From positions 62,001 through 126,000 of the forward strand of contig VKHL01000006.1 of assembly GCA_015146655.1 (NCBI GenBank): a stretch of 64,000 nt of DNA, written 5' to 3'. How positions within the stretch are numbered: position 1 is the stretch's first letter; each line of letters starts with the position of its first letter. This DNA comes from Ochromonas danica (lineage: Eukaryota > Sar > Chrysophyceae > Chromulinales > Chromulinaceae). The notes below the pieces were generated by a model that saw only the letters and a list, made by a program, of their open reading frames with translations, was not told where the DNA came from and searched no databases. Below, one piece after another: positions 10,016 through 21,478 of the stretch. A program made the translations under genes and the position numbers.

Positions 10016-11176
10016 ATGATAGCAGCTATTATTGGTGCACTGGTTGCCCTGTCAGCAGTTGATGCTTTCAGACTGTCCACTTCCAATGGAGCCTTGAGTT
10101 CCAGATTGTACTCCACTGTGCAAACCGCTTCCCCTTCCACCGATGCCATGCCTGAATCTTTCAAGCAGACTATTGGAGGCAATCACGAGATCAGAAGAAA
10201 GATGGAAGCTTTGCTTCGCAAGTCCCAGGTACGCTGTGCAACTTCAACCAGAGAATGGATTGAATTGCAACTCAACCTTGCAATCTTGCACTTGTAGGCT
10301 GATATCTGCGCTGCCATTGAGGAAGCTGATGGTGAGGGAAAATTCCGTGCTGATGGCTGGAGCCGCGAGGGCGGTGGAGGCGGATTGACCCGCGTCATGC
10401 CTGGTGGCAAGGTTTGGGAGAAGGCTGGTATTGCCTTGTCCGTGGTCTATGGTACCATGCCTAAAGAGGCTTTGATTGCCGCCACTGATCGCCTTGGTCA
10501 TGAGCGCGCCAAGAACATGAAGCCTGGAGAACGTGTGCCTTTCTATGCTTGCGGTCTCTCTTCCGTCATGCATCCTCGCAACCCCCACTGCCCTACCATG
10601 CACTTCAACTACAGATACTTCGAGACTGACCAAGGTGTCTGGTGGTTCGGTGGTGGAACTGATATTACTCCCGCCTATCTTGACAAGGAAGACATTGTTC
10701 ACTTCCACAGCACATACAAGAAGGCCTGCGACCAGCACGATCCTGCTTTCTACCCCAAGTTCAAGAAGTGGGCTGATGAGTACTACCACATTACTCACCG
10801 TGGCGAGACTCGCGGTGTGGGTGGTATCTTCTTTGATGATCTCAATGACCGCGAGCCTGAGAAGATCCTTGCCTTCTGTGAGACTGGTTTGAAGACTGTT
10901 GTCCCTGCCTATGTTCCTATCATCAACAAGCACAAGAATGATCCTTTCACTGAGGAGGAGAAGAGATGGCAGTTGATCCGCCGTGGCAGATATGTGGAGT
11001 TCAACATTGTCTATGACAGAGGAACCATCTTCGGCCTCAAGACTGGTGGCCGTACCGAATCCATCCTGATGTCCCTTCCTGAGATCGCCCGCTGGGAGTA
11101 TGATCACAAGCCCGTTCCTGGTTCCCGAGAGGATGAGATCTGGCAGATCTTCAAGAAGCCTGTTGACTGGGTGTAA
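10016..11176 (+). CDS. CPOX: Plastid-type coproporphyrinogen III oxidase, copy 1
   Basis: Exons 10016-10228 and 10298-11176 (69-bp intron, phase 0) encode 363 residues. This is the oxygen-dependent CPOX (HemF type), which turns coproporphyrinogen III into protoporphyrinogen IX in heme and chlorophyll synthesis. The conserved core is complete: [68 protein letters not shown] and [16 protein letters not shown]. The N-terminus ([17 protein letters not shown], then FRLSTS) looks like a signal peptide with a Phe-led transit peptide, the plastid leader of secondary red-lineage algae. The tandem neighbour at 12615 is a close paralogue with the same intron position. Confidence 0.95.
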
Positions 11177-12614
11177 ACTAGTTAGCTGCCATTTGTACCA
11201 TATTAAGCTCTTTAGAAGTATAGCAACTACTTTCAATATGAGCTGTAGAGCTTCTGTAAAAGCAATCTTTATTGAGTTCTTTCCTCGCGCTTTTTTGTCT
11301 GTTTACGATGTGTGTTGGGTGACAGTTCATTGTTGCGCCGTTCCTTCGAAACTGCTTGAAGTTCACATCAACCTAACCTTGCACAAAACCTGAGCATTCG
11401 AGAGGAAAAACCAGGAACTCCCAGCGCTCTTGTCTCGCTACATGCGGTGAAGTTTTGCTAGTAATTCACTGCTGACAGGTAGCCAAGGCAAGTCACCGGG
11501 ACAAAATGTTTTGCATTTTATCACTCGATTTTCACCCAGAAATGAGAAGGAATTGAAAAGATGATTTCTATTGGCAAAGTTGACATGGAAGGTGTTGGAT
11601 ATAATGGCAGTGCTTGCGGCTGTTCAATATCGTTTTATACCGACATGTACAGTATGTATCAACCCTAGCGGAATGGAGACTTGTAGGTTGTACAGAGTGA
11701 ACATGTAACATTACATCATCAAATGCAAAATAACAACGACCAAAACTAGCTATAGCAATGGCAATGAGCATTGCTATTTATAGATGAAGGGTGTCAAGTA
11801 TTGCAAAGGGTGCGGGTTTGAGGGTACAGGTTCCACGAGGCAGACACTTGGCCTGCTTCCTTCACCCTTCTTGGCAACATTGCACTTCGCAACTCGAGGA
11901 GTGAGAGCAGCCCACTTGACGATATGCAATCTCGTTGAGATGACAGTCCTCCATCGGACCGCGGGGTCGTCTCAGAAAGTTGCCAAAATCGCGATGCTCA
12001 TTTCCAACTGCGTCCTCACACCAGCTATAGCTTAAACAATGCACCAAGTGGGCAGTAATCTACCTGATCTTCAATTTTCTCAGAGAGTGAGAGGAGCCTC
12101 GAGACTTGCAATGCAAGCAATCTCTTTGGAGAAGAAAATCAACAAAAATCATGCTTTCCTGGTCAATGCCATGCTGAAAAGCACGAATTCATTGCATCAA
12201 AGAAAGATGGATGCAAGTATCTCCCTCATTATCCAATCTCGAAGTTAAGATCAACGACGAGATCCAACTACAACCCAACCACAGGTTGAGGTGCGACCCT
12301 ATCTTTACCAAAAGTCTTCTTTCACGGTATCAAAACTAAGTTAATCAGGGTTGAAAAGGCGAAAAGAAGGTTGAGCGACAAGGCAAAAGACAGCTGTGAA
12401 TGGTGTGCGTCGCGCTACGGCCTCCCCGCAGCGTCTGCCACCGCCTGGCACTGCCTGGCACTGCATGCCGCCTGTGGCACTTGTTGATGGCAATCTTCTT
12501 CCTCTTCTCCTTGAAGCGACACAATCAAATCAAGACTAGAGCAAGCTATTCTGTCGTCATTTAGTTGTAGTCTCTTTTAGTTGAACACTCCTTGATTGTT
12601 TCGATTTATAGGAA
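11177..12614. other. Gene-free interval between the CPOX paralogues
   Basis: About 1.4 kb without a supportable gene. Short frames here show no domains. A GC-rich patch at about 12415-12485 has a small internal repeat (gcctggcact). The final 100 bp before 12615 are T-rich and probably promoter/5' UTR of the second CPOX gene. Confidence 0.6.
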
Positions 12615-13819
12615 ATGATAGCAGCAATTATTGGTGCATTAGTTGCTTTCAGTGCTGTGGATGCATTGAGAATCTCAACGTCCAGCAAACCTTTGATTAA
12701 CACCCGACTCAATGCCGAGCCTCTTGTCAGTGAGGCTTGGAATGAAGTTGCCAATATTGATCAAATCCCTGACAGCTTTGTCAAGCCTTCTGAAGCTCCT
12801 AACAGCATGAGAAGGAGATTCGAGCAACTCTTGCGCAAGGCTCAGGTAAGCTCATTGGGACTAATCAATGCAACTTCAACCGTGCACTGACATTAAACCA
12901 ACCTGCATCTAATAAATCATTGTTGTCTCTTTGCTATGATCTATAGTTGGATATCTGCGCAGCTATCGAGGAAGCCGATGGTGAGGCCAAGTTCCGCCCT
13001 GATCCTTGGGTGCGCGAGGGTGGCGGAGGAGGAATTACCCGCGTTCTCTCTGGCGGCAAGGTTTGGGAGAAGGCCGGTATCAATCTCTCTGTTGTCTATG
13101 GCAATATGCCCAAGGCAACCTTAGATATGGCAGCTGCACGTGGTGCTGATCGTGCCAAGGGTAGCGTTGGTGACAAGGTCCCCTTCTTCGCATGTGGTCT
13201 CTCTTCCGTCATGCATCCTCGCAACCCTCACTGCCCTACCATGCACTTCAACTACAGATACTTCGAGACCGATGCTGGTGTCTGGTGGTTCGGTGGTGGA
13301 ACTGATATTACTCCTTTCTACTTGGACCGAGAGGATGTCACCAATTTCCACAGCACATACAAGAAGGCCTGTGATAAGCACGATCCTTCCTTCTACCCCA
13401 AGTTCAAGAAGTGGGCTGATGAGTACTACCATATTACTCACCGCGGCGAGACCCGCGGTGTGGGTGGTATCTTCTTCGATGATCTCAATGACCGCGAGCC
13501 TGAGAAGCTTTACGAGTTCTGCAAGACTTGCTTAGAGAACGTCGCGCCCGCCTATGTTCCTATCATCAACAAGCACAAGAATGATCCTTTCACCGAGGAG
13601 GAGAAGAAATGGCAGTTGATCCGCCGTGGTAGATATGCTGAGTTCAACATCATTTATGACAGAGGAACTATCTTCGGTCTGAAGAATGGTGGCCGTATTG
13701 AGTCTATCATGATGTCCCTTCCTGAGATCGCCCGCTGGGAGTATGACCACAAGCCTGTTCCTGGTTCCCGAGAGGATGAGATCTTGCAGATCTTCAAGAA
13801 GCCTGTTGACTGGGTGTAA
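12615..13819 (+). CDS. CPOX: Plastid-type coproporphyrinogen III oxidase, copy 2
   Basis: Exons 12615-12845 and 12947-13819 (101-bp intron, phase 0, same position as in copy 1) encode 367 residues. The catalytic core is almost the same as in copy 1 and keeps every CPOX motif ([38 protein letters not shown] at the end). The leader ([17 protein letters not shown], then LRISTSS) is alike in its signal part but diverges strongly after it, up to residue 70. Both copies therefore seem to be plastid-targeted. Divergent mature N-termini, promoters and introns suggest an old duplication with the core under strong selection or occasional conversion. Confidence 0.95.
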
Positions 13820-14065
13820 ATGACTGTTATTACCATGAGCGGCAATTGTAGACTTTCCTGTAAACTTATCCCTTGAAGTATAGCATAATACTTTAACAAA
13901 TTCTTAATAGCAATCCATTCAACCTTTCTTGGGCTTGTGTCTTTTCCAATTAGTTAGAACAGCTGCGGTATATGTGTGGAAGTTGTCAGCAATTACTGTC
14001 TTTAGTTAATAGCACTACTGACGTAAAACAAATCTATACACAGAAATCCCCTATATCTAGCTAGA

Positions 14066-14734
14066 CTAGAAAGACAGTCGGCAGAGGAAAATGTCGACCA
14101 TCTTGTCACTCCACATGTGCTTGCCTTCGAGAACCCTTCGCTCCTGCAGCCGTAGCCCCACCTCCTCGCAACGAGAGAAGAAGCGATCATCCTCCTCCTC
14201 AAGATTGGGGATGTGATGGGAATAGGTGACCAAGAGAGTGCCTTGAGGGCGTAGCACTGCTCGGATGGACTGGATGAAGGCCTCGTGACACTCGTGCCTC
14301 CAGAGACACTCCGAGGCCACCACTAGATCGAACTTCTCACCACCATTCACTGACAAGAGACGCTCTACAGATTCTCCCCAAACATGCTCTACAACGTGCA
14401 CAATATCGCGGACCTCATTGTGGACGACATTCCTCTGCAGCGTCTCGATGACACAAGGCGAGGGATAGTCCGAGGCGCAGACTACTTTAGCTCCCAACTT
14501 AGCAGCGGTAATGGAGGGAAGACCAGCAGCTGCGCCAAACTCCAAGACAGAAGCGCTGTGCACCAAGTCGCGATAGGTCAGGGCCAGTTCCTTGGCGAGC
14601 AGAGAGCTCCCTGTCCACAAGAAAGTGGCGAAGAGAGTCTTTTTCGACTCATTGAACTCATCTTCAGCTGTGGACAGGTGAATATCCACCCCATCTACAA
14701 CATTGACATGAAGGTAAAACTCTTCATCTCCCAT
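14066..14734 (-). CDS. Protein N-methyltransferase, METTL/EFM7 (Nnt1-like) family
   Basis: 222-residue, intronless class I SAM-dependent methyltransferase of the 'methyltransferase 16' family. Motif I is VLEFGAAAGLPSI near residue 64, followed by ASDYPSP (acidic loop) and LVVASECLWRHECH, the post-motif region typical of protein-lysine or N-terminal methyltransferases. A FLWTGSSLLAKEL stretch near residue 38 matches the family's LW.G...A lead-in. The closest known relatives by motif are yeast Nnt1/Efm7, which methylate elongation factor 1A; substrate here is inferred. The 3' end faces the CPOX gene; the 5' end is divergent to the LRR gene at 14929, sharing about 190 bp. Confidence 0.8.
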   Translation of the reverse strand: MGDEEFYLHVNVVDGVDIHLSTAEDEFNESKKTLFATFLWTGSSLLAKELALTYRDLVHSASVLEFGAAAGLPSITAAKLGAKVVCASDYPSPCVIETLQRNVVHNEVRDIVHVVEHVWGESVERLLSVNGGEKFDLVVASECLWRHECHEAFIQSIRAVLRPQGTLLVTYSHHIPNLEEEDDRFFSRCEEVGLRLQERRVLEGKHMWSDKMVDIFLCRLSF

Positions 14735-14928
14735 TCCAACCAGACCGAAAACAATAACAAAACCAATGAAAAACCGGAGACTGACTTCTCTTGTCCAGTA
14801 GTGTGACTTATTACTGATAAATATGGAGTTTTACAGTCCATGCTATCAGATTGATTGACACATTTTCCATTTGATCGTCATTCACACAGTATCTTCATAG
14901 TCACTGTCATTGTTATTACCAAAGAAAG

Positions 14929-16653
14929 ATGGAGAACGCCAAAGAAGGAGACGTTAAGACTATCTCTTCGCTGTGGTGCTTGAGTGACGATCTTCTGAAC
15001 TGCGTTTTCTCGGAATGGCTAGAGTGGAAAGATCTCTCGGCGTTGGACTGCGCCTGCCTGGGCCATGGACTGCGAGCGGCCTGGCTGTCCGTCCTGTCTC
15101 TCCTCAAAGTGACCAGGAAGATGGACGCCATGCTTTCTCGAGAGCAATGGATCTCTTTCTATGCCTGGCTAGGCAGTCGCCAAGTCATGGCGGTGGAAGG
15201 CTTCACTGTGCGACTATGTGCCTTGGAAGAGCTGTTCGCTGCCTTGGACTATGAGAGCTTTTGTCCTCTCCTTCGTTCGATTGAAATCGACAATGATCTC
15301 GATAGCAGTCTGTTCCCCATCGCGGAAGTGCAGGTGTTGCAGGAGAATCTCTGCCTCTTTCTGCAGCGCTGCCACCACCTCAGAGACGTGCGACTGTACG
15401 GCACTATGCAAGAGGAAGGGTGCTGTCTAGAGATTGACCAAATGGTCTTGTCTTCCTTGACCGAGCTGATCCCAAGCAAGACCTTGACCAAAATCGAGAT
15501 CTTCCTCTATTCCTCCCCAGTCTACGAGCAAATCACCGCTTTCCTCACTCAACATGCCTCCACCTTGAAGGAGTTCGTGCTCGATGATTGTTCTGGGTCA
15601 ACTATACCTAGTGATGGTATTCGTTTGGCTTTTGCGGACCATCCGTTGGCTCTGCGGAGATTGACTTTGGGCGGTCAGGCGTTATCAGCCGAGGCCGTCT
15701 TGGCTCTCCTTTCCGTTGTGGGTAGCGATTTGGAGATCTTTGAAGTGGGGGTTAGTCGCAGTTCTAGTGGAAATGCTATTCTTGCTGTTAATGATGAGCT
15801 TTTTCTCGCCATTGGAAAAGCGTGTCCAAAGTTGAGCACTTTGCACATTAAAACTAGCATTTCCTTTGCTGAAGAGAGAGTGAAGGATCCCCGTGTACTC
15901 TATGGACTATGTCCTCATGTCAAAACCCTCGTTCTTGAGAGCTCTTACTATATTTTCAACTCGATTTGCATCAAGGTCGATGATGAGAAGCACGAAGTGT
16001 CTTTCAAGAATTGTAACATGGAGATAATGGAAGAGAAAGAGAACTGGATGGAGTGCTTGCGGGTCATTCTGGAGAGAAATCAATATACTCTCTTTACTGG
16101 CACGATATGCGCTAACCTCGTGACTCAGAAGGGAGATTGGGCTCTTGTGAAGTCCAAACTGTCGCCTTACCTGAGCAACCTGGACGCAGTCATGTCCGAG
16201 GATGACCTGGTGGCCTTGGTCAAGGAACTTCCTCGTTTAGCTAGGTTGAGTGTTAAAGCTGAAGATAACCAGTTTGGTGATGCTAGCTTAGCAGCTATAG
16301 TAGAATATGGACACAATTTGAAAGAGCTCAGCATACTTGACTTCAACAGTCAAGACCTCTGTGGCTTCAGTGATGAGATGTTGAGCAGGACGATAGCTGC
16401 CTGTAGCAGATTGGAGACTTTGAATATTCCTGCTGCTGGGTGTAGGACGATCGTGGCATTGAGGAATCATTCGAAGTTGAAAGAGGTTTGGTTGAGTCAT
16501 GTGAGAGAGGATGAAGCCACGCTGACCTCTCTCTTGCTAAGCGAGGAGGAAGAGAACAAGTGGCCACACTCGTTGACTCGCGCTATCATCAAGGGGCCGG
16601 GAGTGATCTTTCTCTATGCTCCAATGATGGCGAAGTGGGTCAATTTGAAATGA
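14929..16653 (+). CDS. F-box-like / leucine-rich repeat protein
   Basis: 574 residues in one exon. An F-box-like opening (LSDDLLNCVFSEWLEWKDLSAL, residues about 18-40) is followed by irregular leucine-rich repeats through the rest: L..I.I..., LKEFVLDDCS, LRRLTLGGQAL, LSTLHIKTS, LARLSVKAED, LKELSILDF, LETLNIPAAG and LKEVWLSHV. The layout suggests a substrate adaptor of an SCF ubiquitin ligase, with the LRR part binding the target. The F-box is weak, so an LRR protein of other function is possible. The start is the first ATG after the divergent promoter. Confidence 0.6.
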   Translation: MENAKEGDVKTISSLWCLSDDLLNCVFSEWLEWKDLSALDCACLGHGLRAAWLSVLSLLKVTRKMDAMLSREQWISFYAWLGSRQVMAVEGFTVRLCALEELFAALDYESFCPLLRSIEIDNDLDSSLFPIAEVQVLQENLCLFLQRCHHLRDVRLYGTMQEEGCCLEIDQMVLSSLTELIPSKTLTKIEIFLYSSPVYEQITAFLTQHASTLKEFVLDDCSGSTIPSDGIRLAFADHPLALRRLTLGGQALSAEAVLALLSVVGSDLEIFEVGVSRSSSGNAILAVNDELFLAIGKACPKLSTLHIKTSISFAEERVKDPRVLYGLCPHVKTLVLESSYYIFNSICIKVDDEKHEVSFKNCNMEIMEEKENWMECLRVILERNQYTLFTGTICANLVTQKGDWALVKSKLSPYLSNLDAVMSEDDLVALVKELPRLARLSVKAEDNQFGDASLAAIVEYGHNLKELSILDFNSQDLCGFSDEMLSRTIAACSRLETLNIPAAGCRTIVALRNHSKLKEVWLSHVREDEATLTSLLLSEEEENKWPHSLTRAIIKGPGVIFLYAPMMAKWVNLK

Positions 16654-16897
16654 AGGGAGTGGAACTCTTGCTGTGTGTGCCATGCAGTGATGGTAGTTTA
16701 TGCCTGAGACCAGAGCAGGTGTACGTGGTGGACAGAAGAACCGCATTTATAGACAACTTATGGCATCGTAAGTCTTTTTTTAATCAACTGATTTAATTTC
16801 AATATCCAAATTATTTTATTTGAATAAAAAAATGAAAACAGCAGTGAACTTAGATGAAAGAGTTTCATGAGGCAGGCGATCGAACAGGTCGATAAGG

Positions 16898-19362
16898 CTA
16901 TTGATCACGCCTCTCTTGTGATGGCTTAGAGGATTCAGAGGTCACTGTGGAATAGTCGCCATGCTGGTAGGCCAAAGCCCAATTGACTTGATCATCGAAG
17001 TCCAGTGCTCCCAAGTCATCCAATTCATTCAGTAAGCCTCTAGCTGTGGTAAGGAAGTCTTGTAGAAAGGGCGAAAAGCGTCTCCAAGAGCCGATGGAGG
17101 ATTGGTAGACAGCCTGTCTCACCTCTGTGCACACCACAGAAACAAACATGTCAAAGCAGGCCAATACAGCAATGCCTAGTATACTTACGTGACTGTGAAT
17201 GAGTCAAGACAGCTCGCTTCTGGTTGTAGAAGTGCAGGACTTGTTCGTCATAAGGCAGATGGAGATGTTCTTCCAAGATGATCTTCATCATTCGCGCTGG
17301 ATCCTTCGCCAAGTCCTCATATCTGATTTGTCATGTCACAATCGTCAGGAAGAGAAGAGCACAGTGATCAAAATGCTCACAAGGTGTTACCTGATATCCA
17401 GTATGCGGCCAGGGGGCAGGCGGGATCGGAAGTGGTGCATGTACTGCAAGTAGAGCCCGTAGACGAAGAGAATGTCCTGTAGATCCAGACTCCAGCCTAA
17501 CCCCTGATCGTCAAACTTGTGCTTGAAGACACTCATCAAGCAATCCATGGGGTCGCGATGAATGTGCAGGATGGCTGCTTTAGGGTATATCAGATGAATA
17601 AAACCTACTCACACCAAAGAGACAGCCAGACAGACAGAGGTTACCACTGCAAATAAAAACCACAATAGCAGCAGCATGGACTGACCAATGTTTCGGTAGT
17701 TAAAGAGCATCTTATCCACAACAAAGATCCTCCTGGAAGGCTGGGCTGCTTTGGATTTAAACTGTGACTGTGCCTTCTTGTACAGCAAGCGGTTGATCTT
17801 CCTGCGAAAGTGAGCGATGACCTCTTGACTGCTTTGTCTGGCTAAGGAAGGTGGTTGCAAGTTAGAAGCTCGCACCAGCTCATCCCTCAAGGCCTGTAAT
17901 TGTGAATTGAAGAGACTCTCCTCGCCAATGCCTGCGATGGCGGGATGACTTGCCAACATGCTCTCCAACAGAGTGCTTCCTGACCTATCCCCACGACCAC
18001 CACGTCAAACAGACAGCAGAACACAATTCGACTCATATCTCACCTCATCATGCCAATAATGAAAATGGGTTGAATAGTGGTTGTATTGGCGCTTCCCACT
18101 TGATCAATCTCTTGCACGGCAGGACTGCTTTCGTCCAGAAGAAGAGGCCTCCAGAAGTCGGCATGGAAGACCAACTCAGTGTTCTTGAACTGTTGGACCG
18201 TGTCTTCACGTTGGAAGGTAAAGGATCCTTCAGCAATGCGATGCTGACGTTCGATGGCATTGCCTGTCTGCAGTGCCTGGAAGGCTCGACCATAGTCTCC
18301 GACCTTCTCTAAGATCGCAGCCAAGCTATAGTGGATGTCTGCACGCTTGGATGGAAGATGAGCCAGAGAGAGGCTGGGATAGAGGATTAATGGCAGTTGA
18401 GAGAAGGCAGGGGGAGGAGAAGCGAACAAACTGTTCTCAACCTCTTCCCCATAGACATCCAAATATGTCTCCTCTTGCTCCTCTTCTTCCTCTTCCTGCT
18501 CCAAGTCTGTGACAATAGTTGAGATGGTAGTGTTCTGATTTGTTGCTTTAAGATGTGTGAGGCCGACATGGCTTTGAACGCGCTGGCTGTGAGTCGCCCA
18601 GCCCTTCTCAAAGGTTTGTGAGGAGAGTGAGGTCTCGTTCACATCGTGCAGGGGGTGACAATAGTCGATCCTCTCTTGCAACAATGAAGCCACCTCCTTC
18701 CATCCCTCTTGAGGCATCCATCGCCCTTCTTCCCGCAACGCTTGTAGATATCCGAAGAACCTCTCCGTCTTGCAGGGAGACAACGAGAGAGACTCATGGT
18801 AGACCTGAATAGCAGCCGAGAGGTTCCCAATGAGAAGATAGGAGTCACCGAGGTAATAGAGGAGAGCAGCTCGATCAGCCAGGTGCAATGCTTTCTTCTC
18901 CTCGTGCAGAAAGGCCAAGGCGGAGAGGAAAGTGGCGATGGAATCCTCTCCACGAGACATCATCTTCAACAAAATACCCTTGTGGTAGACTGTCTGCAAG
19001 TAGAGAGGGTAGTAGGCGGTGTGTTTGGCGAGGAGGTGGTGAGTCGAGGAGGTGGTGCTGTTCAGCGTGGACAGCGCCGAGTCGAAGGCCTGCAGCGCTT
19101 GTCGTTGCAAATCCCCGCCAGTGTGACGTTTGAGGTCTTCTTGTTGGTATAGACTACCTAGTTGAAGATAGAGCTGACTCACGATGAGTCGACTGTTCGG
19201 CTCCTTGTCAATCAGGGCAGGTTGGGAATAGTGGCGGAGAAGATGTTTGATACGACCCACAGGATCCTCAGGTTGCTCATCTTCACTGAGTGAGGTCAAA
19301 CATCGTATCCAAAACTGAAGAAAACACCAACAATAGAGAACTCTCCAAAGACCTTTCATCAT
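16898..19362 (-). CDS. TPR-sulfotransferase (type II membrane or secretory)
   Basis: Five exons, in transcript order 19362-18044, 17984-17686, 17577-17391, 17322-17189 and 17124-16898, keep one frame and encode 721 residues. The N-terminus (GLWRVLYCWCFLQFWI) is a signal anchor or signal peptide. Residues about 50-430 hold TPR-like helical repeats (YYLGDSYLLIGNLSAAIQVY; SLAAILEKVGDYGRAFQAL) and an acidic glutamate run. The C-terminal third is a sulfotransferase: PIFIIGMMRSGSTLLESM is the 5'-phosphosulfate loop, spliced exactly between MMR and SGST, and ILHIHRDPMDC is the 3'-phosphate motif; a family-typical VYQSSIGSWRRF ends it. It would transfer sulfate from PAPS to a protein or glycan in the Golgi. 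TPR plus sulfotransferase fusions are known; the acceptor is unknown. Confidence 0.85.
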
Positions 19363-19422
19363 CGTCCACCAAGAATTGGAATTCACTCAAGACAGATATT
19401 GTTAACTTAAGAGAGTATTAAC

Positions 19423-19458
19423 TTAACTTAGTAAGCAGTGTTAACTTAGTAAGCAGTG
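19423..19458. repeat. 18-bp direct repeat in a divergent promoter
   Basis: ttaacttagtaagcagtg occurs twice back to back, with further ttaactt words on both sides. It lies between the divergent TPR-sulfotransferase and EF-hand genes (about 235 bp between their start codons) and might hold their control sites; nothing more can be said. Confidence 0.8.
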
Positions 19459-19597
19459 TGTGTTAACTTCCCATAACGGTACGCAGTGGAGAAGAGGAAG
19501 AGTTCTTAGCCTTCAACGCCATTTCCATTTGCGCCGATCTTGTTAACGCTTTGCTTGTTCTTCTTCTCCTGCCGCTGGGTCAGTCTCTAGTGTGGCC

Positions 19598-20596
19598 ATG
19601 AGCTATCCAGCTCGTTCCAATTCCTCTTCTCTGGATTCAGTGGATGATGAGCAAGGTGTTGTCCAGCCATCGATCAGCAAGTCTAGTGACGCTGCCTCGG
19701 TGTCCATGGTCATACCACCTCCTCCTTCAACAGATGTCACGATGACCACCAACGTTGCCAACCAGGTCATGAAGTACGTCTCTTCTTTGGACTCCAACAC
19801 CACACGCTGGATGAATAAACGACGACCAAAGAACAGCGCAGCCTTACCTTGTCATGTCATGCCCAGCATAGCCGTGCAGTTGAAAGAGCTCTTCGACAAC
19901 TTCGACTTCGATCAGTCAGGAGAGATCGATCTGAGAGAGCTAAAGCAAGCCGTGAGGTTCGTCGCTGATGCTTGTCCAGAGCTTGCCGGGCAGTCGCACA
20001 GCGCGCAGGACTCGAAGGCCATCACACACTTCTTCACCTCCATGGATGTCGACCACAATGGAGTGGTAGACTTTGTTGAGTTCCTTGCTGCAGTGACTAC
20101 CAATCATTCAGAGAATGACGCGGCTGAGATAGCACGAGCAAGTCGTCGTCTTCAAGCAGCTTTTCTTGAGTTTGCCACACAATTGAGACGACAGCGTCTG
20201 GCCAAGAACCTCTTCAGCGACCACACCTCCTCGAGGGAGAAGGTAGAGTCATTGAAGCAACTCTACTCTATCAACTATTTCGTTGATGCTGGGCTGGAAA
20301 CAGACAAAGATCCCACGAAGATTCGCAAGCAATGGGAAGAATTCAATGGGGGAGTCTTACAAAGTCGCAAGAAGAAAGAATTGGAGCGAACTAGAGATGC
20401 TGCCGCTCTATTAAAGAATAGACGAGCCTCTGCACCTCTCTTACTAGAAGCACCTGCTGTTCGCTCTGAGTTTTGTCCTTCCCGTGGCTCAGGGTACAAG
20501 AAAGAGGCCGCGGCCCATTCGATTGTTCACGTGCCTCTGCCGAAGATCCGCAACCATCGCTCTACTGCTATTGTCAATGGTAGAACCAATAAATAA
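19598..20596 (+). CDS. EF-hand calcium-binding protein
   Basis: 332 residues, one exon. Two canonical EF-hands are visible: DFDQSGEIDLRE near residue 107 and DVDHNGVVDFVE near 150, each with the six calcium ligands including the final Glu. The N-terminus (about 85 residues) is Ser/Thr/Pro-rich and probably disordered. After the EF-hands comes a basic, helical C-terminus with SLKQLYSINYF. That last motif resembles SMRQLFEINYF in the unrelated-looking protein at 34404-35324, hinting at a shared module. The frame is open to a GTG two codons upstream; ATG 19598 is chosen. A calcium sensor tied to cytoskeleton or cilium is plausible but unproven. Confidence 0.75.
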   Translation: MSYPARSNSSSLDSVDDEQGVVQPSISKSSDAASVSMVIPPPPSTDVTMTTNVANQVMKYVSSLDSNTTRWMNKRRPKNSAALPCHVMPSIAVQLKELFDNFDFDQSGEIDLRELKQAVRFVADACPELAGQSHSAQDSKAITHFFTSMDVDHNGVVDFVEFLAAVTTNHSENDAAEIARASRRLQAAFLEFATQLRRQRLAKNLFSDHTSSREKVESLKQLYSINYFVDAGLETDKDPTKIRKQWEEFNGGVLQSRKKKELERTRDAAALLKNRRASAPLLLEAPAVRSEFCPSRGSGYKKEAAAHSIVHVPLPKIRNHRSTAIVNGRTNK

Positions 20597-21478
20597 CAAA
20601 TATAGTATGTGGATATTCCCGATGATCATGAAGTTCTGTCTCTGTCTCTTATTTCTTTCCCCTTCTTCTCTGTTTCTATTCCTCTCTTCCTCTTCCTCTT
20701 ACTCTCCACTGTCCTTTATCAGTAGCAAGTAAAGTAGAGAAAGTCGTCAGAAGGAATAGTGTTACCTATCATCTTGTGTATAACTAGGTAGCATGTATTC
20801 GTTACGCTCAAGTCAATCTGTTAACTGTAGGATACAGTAGTTACTGTCCGCCATCTTGTATAGAATTGGTTTTGTTTTGTGATGAAACATTTTGTTGTGC
20901 TTGAATGCGAACAACGACTATGTTCGTGCTCATGACTACAGTAGTATATACAGTACTAGACTAATGACAAGTAGACTAGTACAGTAAAGTATGTATTGTT
21001 TTTGCATAAAACTCTTTTCCTCCTGTAAATAGTGTATTTGATACCATACCATATCATACTATACCTTAGCATAGCATACTTTAGGTAGATACTGTAGAGA
21101 CTCTGTGTGAAGAGTCCAATGATTGCAAATAACTTAACTGACTGACTGTTCGACAAACATTTTAATCTTACGCCATTGGAATTCCAAAGCAATCGTTAAC
21201 AAGAGCAAGAGCACAACAAAACTTCACAGTAAGAATATCATCGCACTACAGGCAGACCGATGGCAATGTCCACACACTACAACTACAGTACAATAACACT
21301 AATTCTCGCAACACAATGGTGATACTTTCTCACATCACAAGTATCAAAAGAACAAACGAGGGACAATCGTCACTCATTCATAAGAACAGGGAGAGCGTCA
21401 ATGACTACATTTTCATCTAATGAAGTCACAAGGTCTCAACAACAAAAAGCCGACACAAAAGCGAAAGACATGTTGATT
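20597..21478. other. Convergent 3' intergenic region
   Basis: About 880 bp between the 3' ends of the EF-hand and GAF genes. It has a pyrimidine-rich tract (20638-20720), an AT-rich patch with repeated atacc/catac words near 21040-21090, and no supportable gene. Confidence 0.6.

Noticed and set aside
10244-11236. 330-codon frame on the minus strand opposite CPOX copy 1
   Set aside because: Antisense to a well-conserved enzyme exon; a similar shadow appears opposite CPOX copy 2, as expected from similar sequence.
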